DNA of 41,269 nucleotides from Xylanibacter ruminicola (GCA_015060625.1 SUYC01000005.1:1-41269), one strand, 5' to 3'. Shown: positions 1 to 9,615, numbered from the stretch's first letter. Notes: generated from the letters alone by a model not told the origin. Program-made: numbers and translations.

Positions 1-300
1 GAAAGAGCGAACAGAAAATGTCCGCTCAATTAGAGAATATTAACTAAATATGTTTGGATAAAAACATAGGAAGCGGTAGCGGCAAAGGGACGCAAGAACT
101 TTGATGGAGAGGGTTTCCCCTCGTAATCAATTTTAAGCCTCGTTCCCAGGGATTGGGAAAGAGGTTTGGAGAATAGGTCGAGACCCCATCTTATGAAGAG
201 GGGGCTAGGGGGTGATGGAGGATTCGAAAGGCTACGCCTTAAGAATAGGGGGCTGTAGTTATCTACTAAAAATTATAAAATTTGTAGGATATTTGCGGCT
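1..300. other. Non-coding left edge with a hairpin
   Basis: No convincing gene. A short open frame runs in from the left edge and stops at base 43; it could be the tail of an upstream gene but is too short to judge. Bases 138-164 form a hairpin (CCTCGTTCCCA against TGGGAAAGAGG, one mismatch, 5-base loop) without a clear T tract on the + side. The rest is mixed G-rich sequence that I cannot assign. Confidence 0.4.
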
Positions 301-326
301 ATGTGCAGAAAAAGTGCTATATTTGC
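292..326 (+). promoter_or_regulatory. Bacteroidota-type promoter of the OadA-like gene
   Basis: A -7 box TATATTTGC (318-326) follows a TTTG at 292-295, at roughly the spacing known for the Bacteroidota primary sigma factor. The predicted transcript would have a leader of about 25 bases before the ATG at 357. Confidence 0.65.
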
Positions 327-356
327 ATTCAAATTTTGAAAATTAGCTTAAAAAAT

Positions 357-2138
357 ATGGCAAAAAAGAAGATTCAATTCAGTCTCGTTTACCGAGACAT
401 GTGGCAGAGTTCAGGCAAGTTTCAGCCTCGAAAAGATCAGCTGGAACGTATTGCCCCCGCCATTATCGATATGGGCTGTTTCGCCCGAGTAGAAACCAAT
501 GGTGGTGCCTTTGAGCAGGTAAACCTGATGGCTGGCGAAAACCCTAACCTGGCTGTTCGTGCTTTCTGTAAGCCCTTTAACGAGGTTGGTATTAAAACTC
601 ACATGTTGGACCGTGGTTTGAACGCACTCCGCATGTATCCTGTGCCCGACGATGTTCGTGCACTGATGTACAAAGTTAAGCACGCTCAGGGTGTGGATAT
701 CACTCGTATCTTCTGCGGATTGAACGATACCCGTAATATCATCCCAAGTATCAAGTGGGCTAAGGAGGGTGGTATGACACCTCAGGCCACACTGTGTATC
801 ACCACATCACCTGTTCACACCGTTGAGTACTATGCTGCTATTGCCGACGAGGTGATCGCTGCTGGTGCCGAGGAAATCTGTCTGAAGGATATGGCCGGAA
901 TTGGTCAGCCCGCTATGCTGGGTAAGCTCACCAAGGCCATCAAGACCAAGCACCCCGATATCATCATTCAGTACCATGGTCACTCTGGTCCTGGTCTGTC
1001 TATGGCATCTATCCTCGAGGTTTGTAACAACGGTGCCGATGTTATCGATACCGCTATCGAGCCACTGTCGTGGGGTAAGGTTCACCCAGATATCATCTCG
1101 GTTCGTTCTATGCTGAAGAACGAGGGCTTCGAGGTGGCCGATCTGGATATGAATGCCTACATGCAGGCACGCACACTCACACAGGAGTTTATCGACGACT
1201 GGTTGGGCTACTTCATCAACCCTGCCAACAAGCACATGTCATCACTGCTGCTTGGTTGCGGTCTGCCTGGTGGTATGATGGGTTCGATGATGGCCGACCT
1301 TGGTCCTATCCAGAAGATGATCAACAAGGAGCGTGAGAAGAAGGGCGAGAGCGCACTCACCATGGACGATATGCTAGTTAAGCTGTTCAACGAGGTTGAG
1401 TATGTATGGCCACGCGTTGGTTATCCCCCATTGGTAACACCATTCTCTCAATATACAAAGAACATCGCACTCATGAACCTCCTCACCATGGAGCAGGGCA
1501 AGGGTCGCTACGTGATGATGGACGATGCCATCTGGGGTATGATCCTGGGTAAGAGTGGTAAGGTGCCTGGAACCATCGCTCCCGAGCTGGTAGAACTGGC
1601 CGAGAAGAAGGGCTTGAAGTTTACCGATGCCGATCCTCACACATTGTTGGAGAATACCCTCGACACCTTCCGTAAGGAGATGGACGAGAACGGTTGGGAT
1701 TACGGACAGGACGACGAAGAGCTGTTTGAGTTGGCTATGCACCCCGAGCAGTACCGTCCATTCAAGAGCGGTCAGGCTAAGAAGCAGTTGCTGGCCGACA
1801 TCCAGAAGGCTAAGGATGCCAAGTTGGGTGGTGGTCAGAAGATTTCGCAGGAAGAGATCGACGCTATCAAGCACGCTAAGGCCGACGCTGTAAAGGCTCC
1901 TCTGGCTGGTCAGCTGTTGTGGGGCTTCGGTGGCGAAGGTGTTCTGGCACCATGCGTTGAGCCATTCATCGGTCAGAAGTACAAGGAGGGTGATACCTTC
2001 TGTTATCTGCAGACCAAGTGGGGTGAGATTGTAGCTATCCCTGCTGCTATGGGTGGTAAGCTGGTAGATATCAGCGTTAAGCCAGGTCAGAATATTCGTC
2101 AGGGCGACACCATCGCCTGGATCGAGCGCGAAGCTTAA
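357..2138 (+). CDS. Oxaloacetate decarboxylase alpha / pyruvate carboxylase subunit B-like carboxyltransferase
   Basis: 593 aa, starting at the ATG 31 bases after a TATATTTGC box; an in-frame GTG at 303 lies upstream of that box and is rejected. The family moves CO2 between a biotinyl carrier and pyruvate/oxaloacetate. The TIM-barrel carboxyltransferase domain shows RDMWQS at residues 13-18, the catalytic Lys in LKDMAG (K177) and the metal-binding His pair of YHGHSG (H207, H209). The last ~75 residues have a biotinyl/lipoyl-like fold pattern, but the usual AMKM is replaced by QTKWGE with Lys554 about 39 residues from the end. No biotin carboxylase or OadB-type membrane subunit is encoded in the window, so whether it acts in a sodium pump or a soluble carboxylase cannot be decided here. 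Family call is firm, substrate less so. Confidence 0.85.
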   Translation: MAKKKIQFSLVYRDMWQSSGKFQPRKDQLERIAPAIIDMGCFARVETNGGAFEQVNLMAGENPNLAVRAFCKPFNEVGIKTHMLDRGLNALRMYPVPDDVRALMYKVKHAQGVDITRIFCGLNDTRNIIPSIKWAKEGGMTPQATLCITTSPVHTVEYYAAIADEVIAAGAEEICLKDMAGIGQPAMLGKLTKAIKTKHPDIIIQYHGHSGPGLSMASILEVCNNGADVIDTAIEPLSWGKVHPDIISVRSMLKNEGFEVADLDMNAYMQARTLTQEFIDDWLGYFINPANKHMSSLLLGCGLPGGMMGSMMADLGPIQKMINKEREKKGESALTMDDMLVKLFNEVEYVWPRVGYPPLVTPFSQYTKNIALMNLLTMEQGKGRYVMMDDAIWGMILGKSGKVPGTIAPELVELAEKKGLKFTDADPHTLLENTLDTFRKEMDENGWDYGQDDEELFELAMHPEQYRPFKSGQAKKQLLADIQKAKDAKLGGGQKISQEEIDAIKHAKADAVKAPLAGQLLWGFGGEGVLAPCVEPFIGQKYKEGDTFCYLQTKWGEIVAIPAAMGGKLVDISVKPGQNIRQGDTIAWIEREA

Positions 2139-2157
2139 ACGTGTAATATTTTAATAG

Positions 2158-2220
2158 GGCACGAATTTCACGAATTAACACGAAAATTTTAAAATTCGTG
2201 TATTTCGCGTAATTCGTGCC
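2158..2220. repeat. 63-bp palindromic repeat, GGCACGAATT family
   Basis: Long near-perfect inverted repeat beginning GGCACGAATTTCACGAATT and ending in its complement AATTCGTGCC. It occupies the gap between the OadA-like gene and the HD hydrolase gene. A related 70-bp element with the same ends lies inside the primase gene (25660-25729), and a longer relative starting GGCACGGATTAACACGG lies at 32025-32124. It can form a strong hairpin in RNA and may act as a terminator or stability element. Confidence 0.8.
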
Positions 2221-2233
2221 TCATTTATTTTCT

Positions 2234-2773
2234 ATGGATTACGAAAAGATTATTGATAAATATTATCCTGAGGATGATGAGTTGAAGCATATCCTGTTGG
2301 TTCATAGTCGTCAGGTGGCGGATAAGTGTTTGCTTATTGCTAAAAAGCATCCCGAGTTGCCGCTGGATAAGCAGTTTCTTGAAGAGGCAGCTATGCTGCA
2401 CGATATCGGAATTTTTCGCTGTCATGCACCCAGCATTCAGTGTGTAGGTAGCCAACCCTATATCTGTCATGGCTATATAGGTGGCGAGATACTGCGCAGC
2501 GAAGGATTCGTGCGCCATGTATTGGTGTGCGAGCGCCATACCGGCACAGGTCTCACCCGTGCACAGATAGAGCGCCAGCAACTGCCATTGCCGCTCGACC
2601 GTAGTTATGAGCCAGAAACACTCGAAGAACAAGTGGTGTGCTATGCTGATAAATTCTATTCGAAGTCGCATATCGACCACGTGCGGACTGTAGTTGAAAC
2701 AGCCCAGAGTTTAGAGAAATTCGGTCCCGAAGGCGTACAGAAATTCTTGAAATGGGTTGATTTGTTTGAGTGA
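2234..2773 (+). CDS. HD-domain phosphohydrolase
   Basis: 179 aa from the ATG at 2234. A GTG at 2216 is in frame but lies inside the palindromic repeat, so the ATG is preferred. The HD metal site is visible: H24 (LLVHSRQ), H56-D57 (AMLHDIGIF) and a late Asp in VCYADKF. HD proteins of this length hydrolyse phosphoester bonds in nucleotides or related molecules; the substrate cannot be read from sequence. The upstream gap is the palindromic repeat, with no clear promoter of its own, so co-transcription with the OadA-like gene is possible. The stop codon is formed inside the first unit of a heptamer repeat array. Confidence 0.85.
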   Translation: MDYEKIIDKYYPEDDELKHILLVHSRQVADKCLLIAKKHPELPLDKQFLEEAAMLHDIGIFRCHAPSIQCVGSQPYICHGYIGGEILRSEGFVRHVLVCERHTGTGLTRAQIERQQLPLPLDRSYEPETLEEQVVCYADKFYSKSHIDHVRTVVETAQSLEKFGPEGVQKFLKWVDLFE

Positions 2774-2871
2774 ATAGTGAAGAGTGAAAAGTGAATAGGG
2801 CGGCAAAAAAGTTAAAAATTACACAAATTCATAAAACTATTCACTATTCACTATTCACTATTCATTTTTTT
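2770..2871 (+). terminator. Terminator built from two inverted heptamer arrays
   Basis: Four 7-bp units (GTGAATA, GTGAAGA, GTGAAAA, GTGAATA; 2770-2797) face four copies of ACTATTC (2836-2863), followed by T7 (2865-2871). The arms are complementary apart from two bases, giving a 28-bp stem plus T tract. The TGA stop of the HD gene lies within the first unit. Confidence 0.65.
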
Positions 2872-2875
2872 ATTG

Positions 2876-2883
2876 TAATTTTG
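2876..2883 (+). promoter_or_regulatory. -7 box of lptD
   Basis: TAATTTTG followed by CACCC and then the GTG start at 2889. If transcription begins the usual few bases after the box, the lptD message would be leaderless or nearly so. Confidence 0.55.
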
Positions 2884-2888
2884 CACCC

Positions 2889-5738
2889 GTGAAAAGAAAA
2901 TCGGTATTGATTGTGTTTGCTTTCGTTATCCTGTTGGTGATGGCGGAAGTACCAATGAAAATGGTAACTAGGGTTCAGCAGAATTCTGAACCTATCGATA
3001 GCGTGCTTACTGATACTATCCAGAAGGATAGTGTTAAGTTGTCGTCGGCTGTCGATACCCTCTCAATGGATTCCATTCAGCTTGCTATATATCGCCACAA
3101 CAAGGCTATCGATGATTCATTGGCGCTGGATAGTATCAATAAGCGTCGTAAAAACGGTATCGATTCGCCAGTAGAGTATTCGGCTGAGGATTCGCTTACC
3201 TACGAAGCTGCTTCGGGCTTGGCACACCTCTATGGCGACTCGAAGGTGAAGTATCAGAATATGGACCTGCAGAGCGACAAGATTTATATGAGTCTTGATA
3301 GCAGTTTGGTGCATGCCACTGGTAGTATGGACACCACCAAAAACGAGTTGGTGGGTACCCCCATCTTCAAGATGGGTAACGACGAGTACCAGAGCGATAC
3401 GATGGCCTTTAACTTCAAAACGAAGAAAGGTTTGATTTCGAGCGTATATACGCAGCAGGAAGAAGGATTCCTCACCAGTGAACTGTCGAAGCGTGGTGCT
3501 GATGGTGAGATGTTCCTGCGCCATGGTCGCTACACCACTTGCGACGATCCACATCCCGATTTCTATCTGGCCATGTCGCGTGCCAAGGTGCGCCCAGGCA
3601 AGGATGTGGTGTTCGGTCCTACCTATCTCGTGGTGGCCGATGTACCACTGCCATTGGCTATCCCTTACGGATTCTTCCCATTCACGAAGAGCTATTCCAG
3701 CGGACTCATCATGCCTACCTATGGCGATGAGACCGAGCGTGGTTTCTATCTGCGCGATGGTGGTTATTATTTTGCCATCAACGATAAGATGGACCTGAAG
3801 TTGATAGGTGAGATATACACCAAAGGCTCATGGGGTCTTTCGGCTGCCTCTAACTACCGTAAGCGTTACCGTTACAGCGGCTCGTTCCTGGCCAGCTATC
3901 AGAACACCATCAACGGCGAAAAGAATATGCCCGACTACACCAAGCAAACCAGCTTTAAGGTTGTGTGGAGCCATCGCCAGGATGCTAAAGCCAATCCTTT
4001 CTCGCAGCTCTCGGCTAATGTTAACTTTGCCACAAGCAGCTACGAACGCAATAACCTTACATCCATGTATAACCCGCAGACGCTCACACAGTCAACACGT
4101 ACCTCATCGGTATCGTGGAGCACCACTTTCTCGAGCATCGGCATGACATTGAGCACCACTACCAACCTGAACCAGAACATGCGTGATAGCACCATCTCGC
4201 TCACGCTCCCCGATCTGAATATCTCTATCGCACGCTTCTATCCCTTTAAGCGTAAAAAGAGGGCAGGAGATGAGCGTTGGTACGAGAAAATCTCGATGCA
4301 ATATACCGGTCAGATGAAGAACGAGATTTCTACCAAGGAGGATAAGCTGATGCACTCGTCGCTGACCAAGGACTGGAAGAACGGTATGCAGCACAACATA
4401 CCTATCAGCGGTAATTTCACCCTGTTTGGCTATCTGAATCTGAACCCCTCGTTCAACTTTATCGACCGTACCTATTTCAGTAAGGTACATAAGCAGTGGA
4501 ATGCAGCCACACAGCGCGAGGTAACCGATACGCTCACGGGCTTCTATAACGTTTACAACTGGAACTTCAGTATTGGTGCCTCTACCAAGCTTTATGGTAT
4601 GTGGATACCTAATCGCAAGATATTCGGCGATAAGATTAATGCTATCCGCCACGTGATCACGCCAACCGTTAGCTTCAGCTACGCCCCTGACTTCAGTGCG
4701 TCGCGCTATGGCTATTATGATTACTATCAGAAAACCGATGCTGATGGTAAGGTGACGATGGTTGAGTACTCGCCTTACCAGATTGGTCCTTACGGCGTGC
4801 CTGGCAAGGGTAAGACAGGTAGCATATCGATGGACCTCTCGCAGAACCTTGAAATGAAGGTGAAGAGCGACGACGACTCTACCGGCTTTAAGAAAATCTC
4901 GCTCATCGACGAGTTCCGCATGTCGATGTCGTATAACATGGCTGCTGATATCCGTCCTTGGAGCGACCTGTCAACCAGTTTGCGACTCAAACTCTCTAAG
5001 AACTATACCCTGAACCTCAACGCGGTGTTTGCTTCGTATGTTTACGAGGCCGATAGCGTGGGTGCCGTACCACGTGTATCTGAACACAAGACTTATTGGG
5101 GTATGGGTAAACTCGGACGTTTCCAGGGCATCTCGCAAAACCTCTCTTATACCATCAGCAACGAGAAAATTGCCAACTTCTTTAAGCGCTTACGTGGCGA
5201 GAAAGTGGATAAGAAAGAACGTAAGAACGACGAGAACGAAGACGAGGAGTGGGACACCACATTAGAGTCGAACGTTGATAAGGATATGGAGAAAGCCAAG
5301 CATGGGGCTAATCGTAAAGGTAGCGGTTCGAAAGCCGAGACCGACGAGGATGGCTACATGGCCTTCCAGATGCCTTGGAGCTTGAGTATCGGTTATGGTG
5401 TAACAATGCGTGAGGATCAGACCCTCTCGAAGTTCAACTACAACACCATGCGCTATCCTTATAAGTTCACACAGAACCTGAATGTAAGTGGTAACTTGCG
5501 CATTAGCGACGGATGGAACATTTCGTTCTCGTCGGGTTACGATTTCGATAACAAAAAAATTTCAATGACGACGGCTTCACTTAACCGCGACCTGCATTGC
5601 TTCAATATGTCGTGCTCGGTAGTGCTGGCCCCTTATACAAGCTATAACTTCTCATTCCGCTGTAACGCCTCAACACTTACCGATGCGCTGAAGTACGACA
5701 AGCGCTCAAGTTACTCTAACGCCGTGCAGTGGTACTAA
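2889..5738 (+). CDS. lptD: LPS-assembly protein LptD (outer-membrane barrel)
   Basis: 949 aa with a GTG start chosen because it supplies the signal peptide (residues 1-20, MKRK followed by a hydrophobic core); the next ATG, at 2940, would remove it. LptD inserts lipopolysaccharide into the outer leaflet of the outer membrane. Residues ~90-300 match the OstA-like N-terminal domain: an early segment with repeated short strands such as KVKYQNMDLQSDKIYMSL, then VADVPLPLAIPYGFFPFTK as in LptD proteins. Residues ~300-949 alternate like a large beta-barrel, rich in aromatic and Ser/Asn/Thr strands, ending in VQWY. A charged insert (about 770-825) sits in a presumed loop. Length is normal for the Bacteroidota version. 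It is followed by a 43-bp gap made entirely of heptamer repeats and then the antiporter gene. Confidence 0.85.
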   Translation: MKRKSVLIVFAFVILLVMAEVPMKMVTRVQQNSEPIDSVLTDTIQKDSVKLSSAVDTLSMDSIQLAIYRHNKAIDDSLALDSINKRRKNGIDSPVEYSAEDSLTYEAASGLAHLYGDSKVKYQNMDLQSDKIYMSLDSSLVHATGSMDTTKNELVGTPIFKMGNDEYQSDTMAFNFKTKKGLISSVYTQQEEGFLTSELSKRGADGEMFLRHGRYTTCDDPHPDFYLAMSRAKVRPGKDVVFGPTYLVVADVPLPLAIPYGFFPFTKSYSSGLIMPTYGDETERGFYLRDGGYYFAINDKMDLKLIGEIYTKGSWGLSAASNYRKRYRYSGSFLASYQNTINGEKNMPDYTKQTSFKVVWSHRQDAKANPFSQLSANVNFATSSYERNNLTSMYNPQTLTQSTRTSSVSWSTTFSSIGMTLSTTTNLNQNMRDSTISLTLPDLNISIARFYPFKRKKRAGDERWYEKISMQYTGQMKNEISTKEDKLMHSSLTKDWKNGMQHNIPISGNFTLFGYLNLNPSFNFIDRTYFSKVHKQWNAATQREVTDTLTGFYNVYNWNFSIGASTKLYGMWIPNRKIFGDKINAIRHVITPTVSFSYAPDFSASRYGYYDYYQKTDADGKVTMVEYSPYQIGPYGVPGKGKTGSISMDLSQNLEMKVKSDDDSTGFKKISLIDEFRMSMSYNMAADIRPWSDLSTSLRLKLSKNYTLNLNAVFASYVYEADSVGAVPRVSEHKTYWGMGKLGRFQGISQNLSYTISNEKIANFFKRLRGEKVDKKERKNDENEDEEWDTTLESNVDKDMEKAKHGANRKGSGSKAETDEDGYMAFQMPWSLSIGYGVTMREDQTLSKFNYNTMRYPYKFTQNLNVSGNLRISDGWNISFSSGYDFDNKKISMTTASLNRDLHCFNMSCSVVLAPYTSYNFSFRCNASTLTDALKYDKRSSYSNAVQWY

Positions 5739-5780
5739 GATAGTTGACAGTTGATAGTTAATAGTTGATAGTTAATAGTT
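5739..5780. repeat. Six-unit heptamer array filling the lptD-antiporter gap
   Basis: GATAGTT, GACAGTT, GATAGTT, AATAGTT, GATAGTT, AATAGTT: 42 bases directly after the lptD stop codon, leaving one base before the ATG at 5782. The whole intergenic region is the array. Confidence 0.9.
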
Positions 5781-5781
5781 T

Positions 5782-8040
5782 ATGGCAGAACTTCCCCCAA
5801 TGATAGCCGACCTGGCACTCATTCTGATGGTGGCTGGTGTGGTTACGCTGATATTTAAACGCCTAAAACAGCCCCTCGTTCTGGGCTACATCGTGGCTGG
5901 TTTCTTGGTTAGTCCGAACATGCCGTACACGCCATCGGCAGCCGACATGACCAACGTGCATCTCTGGGCAGATATCGGTGTGATGTTTTTGCTGTTCTCG
6001 TTGGGATTGGATTTCTCGTTTAAGAAGATTCTAAAGATGGGTGCTTCGCCTGTCATATCTGCCATCACCATCATCTTCTGTATGATGATGCTGGGTATCG
6101 TGGTGGGGCATCTCTTTAACTGGGGCAAGATGGACTGCATCTTCCTGGGTGGTATGCTCGCCATGTCGAGTACCACGATTATCTATAAAGCTTTCGACGA
6201 CCTCGGACTACGCCAGCAGCAGTTTGCCGGCATGGTGATGAGTGTGCTGATACTCGAGGATATCCTGGCCATTGTGATGATGGTGATGCTGAGTGCCTTG
6301 GCCAGCGGATCTGAGATGGGGGGCGGACAGCTTTTGCAGTCGGTGCTCCGTATCGTTTTCTTCCTGATTCTATGGCTGGTGGTGGGTATCTTTGCCATCC
6401 CGCTGTTTTTGCGCCGCGTGCGCCGACTCATCAATAACGAGGTGCTGCTCATCGTAGCCTTAGGCTTGTGTTGTGCCATGGCGGTGTTCTCAACCAAGGT
6501 TGGTTTCAGCTCAGCTTTCGGTGCCTTTATCATGGGTAGCATCCTGGCCGAGACCATCGAGGCCGAGCGTATCGAGAAACTCGTCGAGCCTGTTAAGAAC
6601 CTCTTCGGTGCCGTGTTCTTTGTGTCGGTAGGTATGTTGGTCGATCCAAAGATTCTGGTCGATTATGCTGTGCCTATCCTTTGTTTGGTGCTCACCATTA
6701 TTGTTGGTCAGAGTGTGTTTGGCACCATTTCGTTCATGCTTGGAGGACAGTCGCTGAAGTCGGCTATGCGTTGTGGCTTCTCGATGGCGCAGATTGGTGA
6801 GTTCTCGTTCATCATTGCCTCGTTAGGTCTGTCGCTGGGCGTGATAGGCGATTTTCTTTATCCTGTGGTGGTAGCCGTATCTGTGATTACCACTTTCCTC
6901 ACCCCTTACATGATTCGTCTGGCCACGCCTGCCTATAATCACTTAGAGAAGCGCCTGCCTAACAAACTGATCAAATCGCTTAATCAGTTGGCCATGGGTA
7001 ACACGCATAGTCAGGAGGAGAGCAAGTGGAAGCGTCTGCTCACTCAGATGGCCATCAATACCATTGTTTACTCCATCCTTTCGTCGGCTTCTATCGCTCT
7101 GATGTTTGCCTTTGTGCTGCCCGTTACCCGTAAAATGCTGCCCGGCTGGGAGCTCCATTGGTATGCCAATGCCATTACGGGTGTGCTCACGGTAGCCATC
7201 ATCGCACCTTTCCTGCGCGCGATGGTGATGAAGAAGAATCATAGCGAGGAGTGGAAAGCCTTGTGGGCAGAGAGCAATCGTAACCGTTTGCCGTTGCTGT
7301 TCACTATCCTGGTGCGTTTCCTGATAGCCGTCGGCTTTATCTTCTACATCTGCAATTTCCTCAGTCGTTTCACCAATGCACTCATGATAACCATCGGATT
7401 TGTAGTCATTGTGCTCATCATCCTTTCGCGCCACACCAAGCGTCGTAGCATTACGCTCGAACGCCTGTTTATCCAGAACCTGCGTTCGCGCGATATCGAA
7501 GCTCAGGTGCATGGTAAGAAACGTCCGCTTTACGAAGGCAAGTTGCTCGATCGTGATATCCATATTGCCGATTTTACGGTACCGTTCAACTCCGCTTGGA
7601 TGGGACAGTCGTTGGCACAGCTCAAACTGGGTTCTAAGTATGGTGTGCATGTCAGCAGTATTCTGCGTGGAGGCCGACGTATCAATATCCCCGATGGTTA
7701 TAACATCCTGTTCCCAGGCGATGTGTTGCAGGTCATCGGTAGCGACCAGCAGTTTACGGCTTTCCGCGAGGCTATCGAGAACGAAGTGCTGGGCGTTGAT
7801 GTGGATGTAGAGATGCGCGAGATGAAACTGCGCCAGCTCATTATCGGCGCCGATAGTCCGTTTATTGGGAAAACGCTGATTGAGAGTCGTATCCGCGACC
7901 GCTATAGTTGTATGGTGGTTGGATTAGAAGAGGGAAAGGAAAGTCTTTCCCCCTATAGTCCGAATCGTAAGTTCCGCGAAGGTGATATTATCTGGGTGGT
8001 AGGCGAGCAGGAATCACTCGACGCCCTGTTTAATGGTTAA
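5782..8040 (+). CDS. CPA2-family cation:proton antiporter with two RCK_C domains
   Basis: 752 aa. An N-terminal Kef/NhaA-like exchanger domain (~1-390) has about a dozen hydrophobic segments and the family sequence [14 protein letters not shown] second group of four membrane segments lies at ~410-550. Two TrkA-C/RCK_C regulatory domains follow (about 585-670 and 680-752; [19 protein letters not shown] and [13 protein letters not shown] are typical ends). There is no nucleotide-binding RCK_N domain, so ligand sensing would rest on the RCK_C pair. It should exchange K+ or Na+ for protons across the inner membrane; the ion is not predictable. The gene follows lptD without its own clear promoter and its last 11 bases overlap the end of convergent pepT. 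Confidence 0.85.
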   Translation: MAELPPMIADLALILMVAGVVTLIFKRLKQPLVLGYIVAGFLVSPNMPYTPSAADMTNVHLWADIGVMFLLFSLGLDFSFKKILKMGASPVISAITIIFCMMMLGIVVGHLFNWGKMDCIFLGGMLAMSSTTIIYKAFDDLGLRQQQFAGMVMSVLILEDILAIVMMVMLSALASGSEMGGGQLLQSVLRIVFFLILWLVVGIFAIPLFLRRVRRLINNEVLLIVALGLCCAMAVFSTKVGFSSAFGAFIMGSILAETIEAERIEKLVEPVKNLFGAVFFVSVGMLVDPKILVDYAVPILCLVLTIIVGQSVFGTISFMLGGQSLKSAMRCGFSMAQIGEFSFIIASLGLSLGVIGDFLYPVVVAVSVITTFLTPYMIRLATPAYNHLEKRLPNKLIKSLNQLAMGNTHSQEESKWKRLLTQMAINTIVYSILSSASIALMFAFVLPVTRKMLPGWELHWYANAITGVLTVAIIAPFLRAMVMKKNHSEEWKALWAESNRNRLPLLFTILVRFLIAVGFIFYICNFLSRFTNALMITIGFVVIVLIILSRHTKRRSITLERLFIQNLRSRDIEAQVHGKKRPLYEGKLLDRDIHIADFTVPFNSAWMGQSLAQLKLGSKYGVHVSSILRGGRRINIPDGYNILFPGDVLQVIGSDQQFTAFREAIENEVLGVDVDVEMREMKLRQLIIGADSPFIGKTLIESRIRDRYSCMVVGLEEGKESLSPYSPNRKFREGDIIWVVGEQESLDALFNG

Positions 8041-9253
8041 AATCGGCTACAAGCGAGCAGATTTTGATAATGACATTCTTGGCTTTTTCCATCGACTGGA
8101 TGCTCACGAACTCATAGGGTCCGTGGAAATTCACGCCGCCAGCAAAGATGTTGGGGCAGGGCAGACCTTTGAAACTCAGTTGTGCACCATCCGTACCGCC
8201 ACGTATAGGCTTCACTTTCGGAGCCACACCGCAGTCTTGCATGGCGTGCAGCACTAAGTCTATCACGTGCATCTGTGGGTCGATCTTCTCCTTCATGTTG
8301 TAGTACTGGTCGCGTGTCTCCAGCGTTACCGTACCCTCGCCGTATTTCTCATTCATCGTGGCCACCACGTTGGCTATTGTGCGTTTACGCTCTTCGAAAC
8401 GCTCACGGTCGTGGTCGCGGATGATATAGTGCATCTGTGCTTTCTCAACCGATCCTTGCACACCCAGCAGGTGATAGAATCCCTGATAGCCTTCGGTTGT
8501 CTCGGGGCGCTCGTCGGCAGGCAGCATGGCAGCCAGTTCCATGGCCAGCAAGTTGGCATTCACCATCTTGTCTTTCGCATAACCGGGATGCACGCTTACA
8601 CCTTTTATATATATCTTGGCGCTCGCAGCATTAAAGTTCTCAAACTCCAGTTCGCCCAAGTCGCCGCCATCCATGGTGTAGCCCCATTCGCAGCCGAATT
8701 TCTCTACATCAAAGTAGTGAGCACCCATGCCAATCTCCTCGTCGGGGTTAAAAGCCACGCGTATATTGCCGTGCTTAATCTCCTTGTGGTCGTGCAGGTA
8801 GCACATCGCCTCTACTATCTCGGCAATGCCTGCTTTGTCGTCGGCACCCAGCAGGGTTGTACCGTCGGTCACAATCAGGTCTTCGCCCACGTGCTGCAAC
8901 AGCTCAGGGAATTTTTTGGGGCTCATCATGATGCCTTCGGAGAGCAAAATGTCGCTGCCGTCGTAGTTGTGTACGATATGCGGGTGGATATCAGCACCCG
9001 AGCAGTCGGGGCTGGTATCATAGTGCGAAATAAATCCGATGGTAGGAATCTCATCTTTCGTGTTGGCCTTTAGTGTAGCATAGATGTAACCCTTGTCGTC
9101 CATCTCCACATCACTCAGTCCCTCATGTTCCAGTTCTTTCTTCAAGTACTCGGCAAACACCAGTTGTTTCGCCGTACTCGGTACGGTGTCACTATCCTCA
9201 GCCGACTGCGTGTCAAACTGGGTATAGTTTATAAATCTTTCTGTAATGTCCAT
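8030..9253 (-). CDS. pepT: Peptidase T (tripeptide aminopeptidase)
   Basis: 407 aa, close to the 408 aa of the E. coli enzyme. PepT is a cytoplasmic di-zinc M20 peptidase removing the N-terminal residue of tripeptides. All metal-site positions are present: H78 and D80 (SHYDT), the GADDK Asp pair (D138/D139), E172-E173 (NPDEEIG), D195 (TMDGGD) and H377 (NFHGPYE). Start is the ATG at 9253; an upstream in-frame TTG at 9265 lies inside the promoter box. The TATCTTTGC box ends only ~8 bases before the ATG, so the message is probably leaderless. Its promoter is the end of a 100-bp dispersed repeat. Confidence 0.92.
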   Translation of the reverse strand: MDITERFINYTQFDTQSAEDSDTVPSTAKQLVFAEYLKKELEHEGLSDVEMDDKGYIYATLKANTKDEIPTIGFISHYDTSPDCSGADIHPHIVHNYDGSDILLSEGIMMSPKKFPELLQHVGEDLIVTDGTTLLGADDKAGIAEIVEAMCYLHDHKEIKHGNIRVAFNPDEEIGMGAHYFDVEKFGCEWGYTMDGGDLGELEFENFNAASAKIYIKGVSVHPGYAKDKMVNANLLAMELAAMLPADERPETTEGYQGFYHLLGVQGSVEKAQMHYIIRDHDRERFEERKRTIANVVATMNEKYGEGTVTLETRDQYYNMKEKIDPQMHVIDLVLHAMQDCGVAPKVKPIRGGTDGAQLSFKGLPCPNIFAGGVNFHGPYEFVSIQSMEKAKNVIIKICSLVADFNH

Positions 9254-9260
9254 AATTGCC

Positions 9261-9360
9261 TGCAAAGATAGTGCAAATTGAGTGAAATACCAAAGAAAAA
9301 CGTTTTTTTCTTTGTATTTCCGAGATGCAGCCTATCTTAGAGCGAAGCTCAAAGATAATG
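9261..9360 (-). repeat. 100-bp dispersed repeat carrying a promoter, copy A (drives pepT)
   Basis: Read on the minus strand it starts CATTATCTTTGAGC, contains CATCTCGGAAAT and ATTTCACTC, and ends in TATCTTTGCA, the -7 box of pepT. The + strand copy at 21010-21109 has the same length and matches at 86 of 100 positions without gaps. In copy B two nested inverted repeats are visible (a TTATCTT/GAGC hairpin and an AAAT-CAAAG/CTTTG-ATTT hairpin). Both copies are oriented with the promoter box at the downstream end. Confidence 0.85.
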
Positions 9361-9411
9361 TTTTTCTTTCAAATTCCATCATCTTTGCCCGATTATTGGT
9401 ATTTATTATAT

Positions 9412-9510
9412 AAAAAACGGGAAGCGAACATCACTGTTGGCTCCCCATATAAACTTAAAAAACTAAATTAATCAACCATAAACCTTTAACCATTAAAAAT
9501 CTTTTTTACG
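9412..9510 (-). ncRNA. Candidate small RNA with its own promoter and terminator
   Basis: On the minus strand a TATATTTGC box (9521-9513) is followed by ~65 AT-rich bases and a hairpin (arms 9435-9446 and 9419-9430, loop TCAC) with six Ts directly after it. No reading frame of note lies inside. Three ACC-type 7-bp units (9475-9495) occur in the body. Predicted transcript about 95 nt. It could instead be a terminated leader or simply a second terminator for the HU/smalltalk unit. Confidence 0.4.
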
Positions 9511-9580
9511 GTGCAAATATAAGTATTATTTCTTAATGATATGCAATTCCTCGAAAGCTTTAACATTATTTATACTGTAG

Positions 9581-9615
9581 AAAAATCCCCCAGGCTTCGA
9601 TTTGAAACCTGAGGG
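9581..9615 (-). terminator. Intrinsic terminator after smalltalk
   Basis: Minus-strand hairpin with 12-base arms (9604-9615 and 9587-9598, two mismatches) followed by ATTTTT. It ends the leftward HU-smalltalk transcript. Confidence 0.75.

Noticed and set aside
2..43. Tail of a gene entering from the left
   Set aside because: Only 13 codons before a stop; cannot be distinguished from chance.
8267..9073. 268-codon + strand frame opposite pepT
   Set aside because: pepT metal ligands all match; antisense frame is a codon-bias effect.
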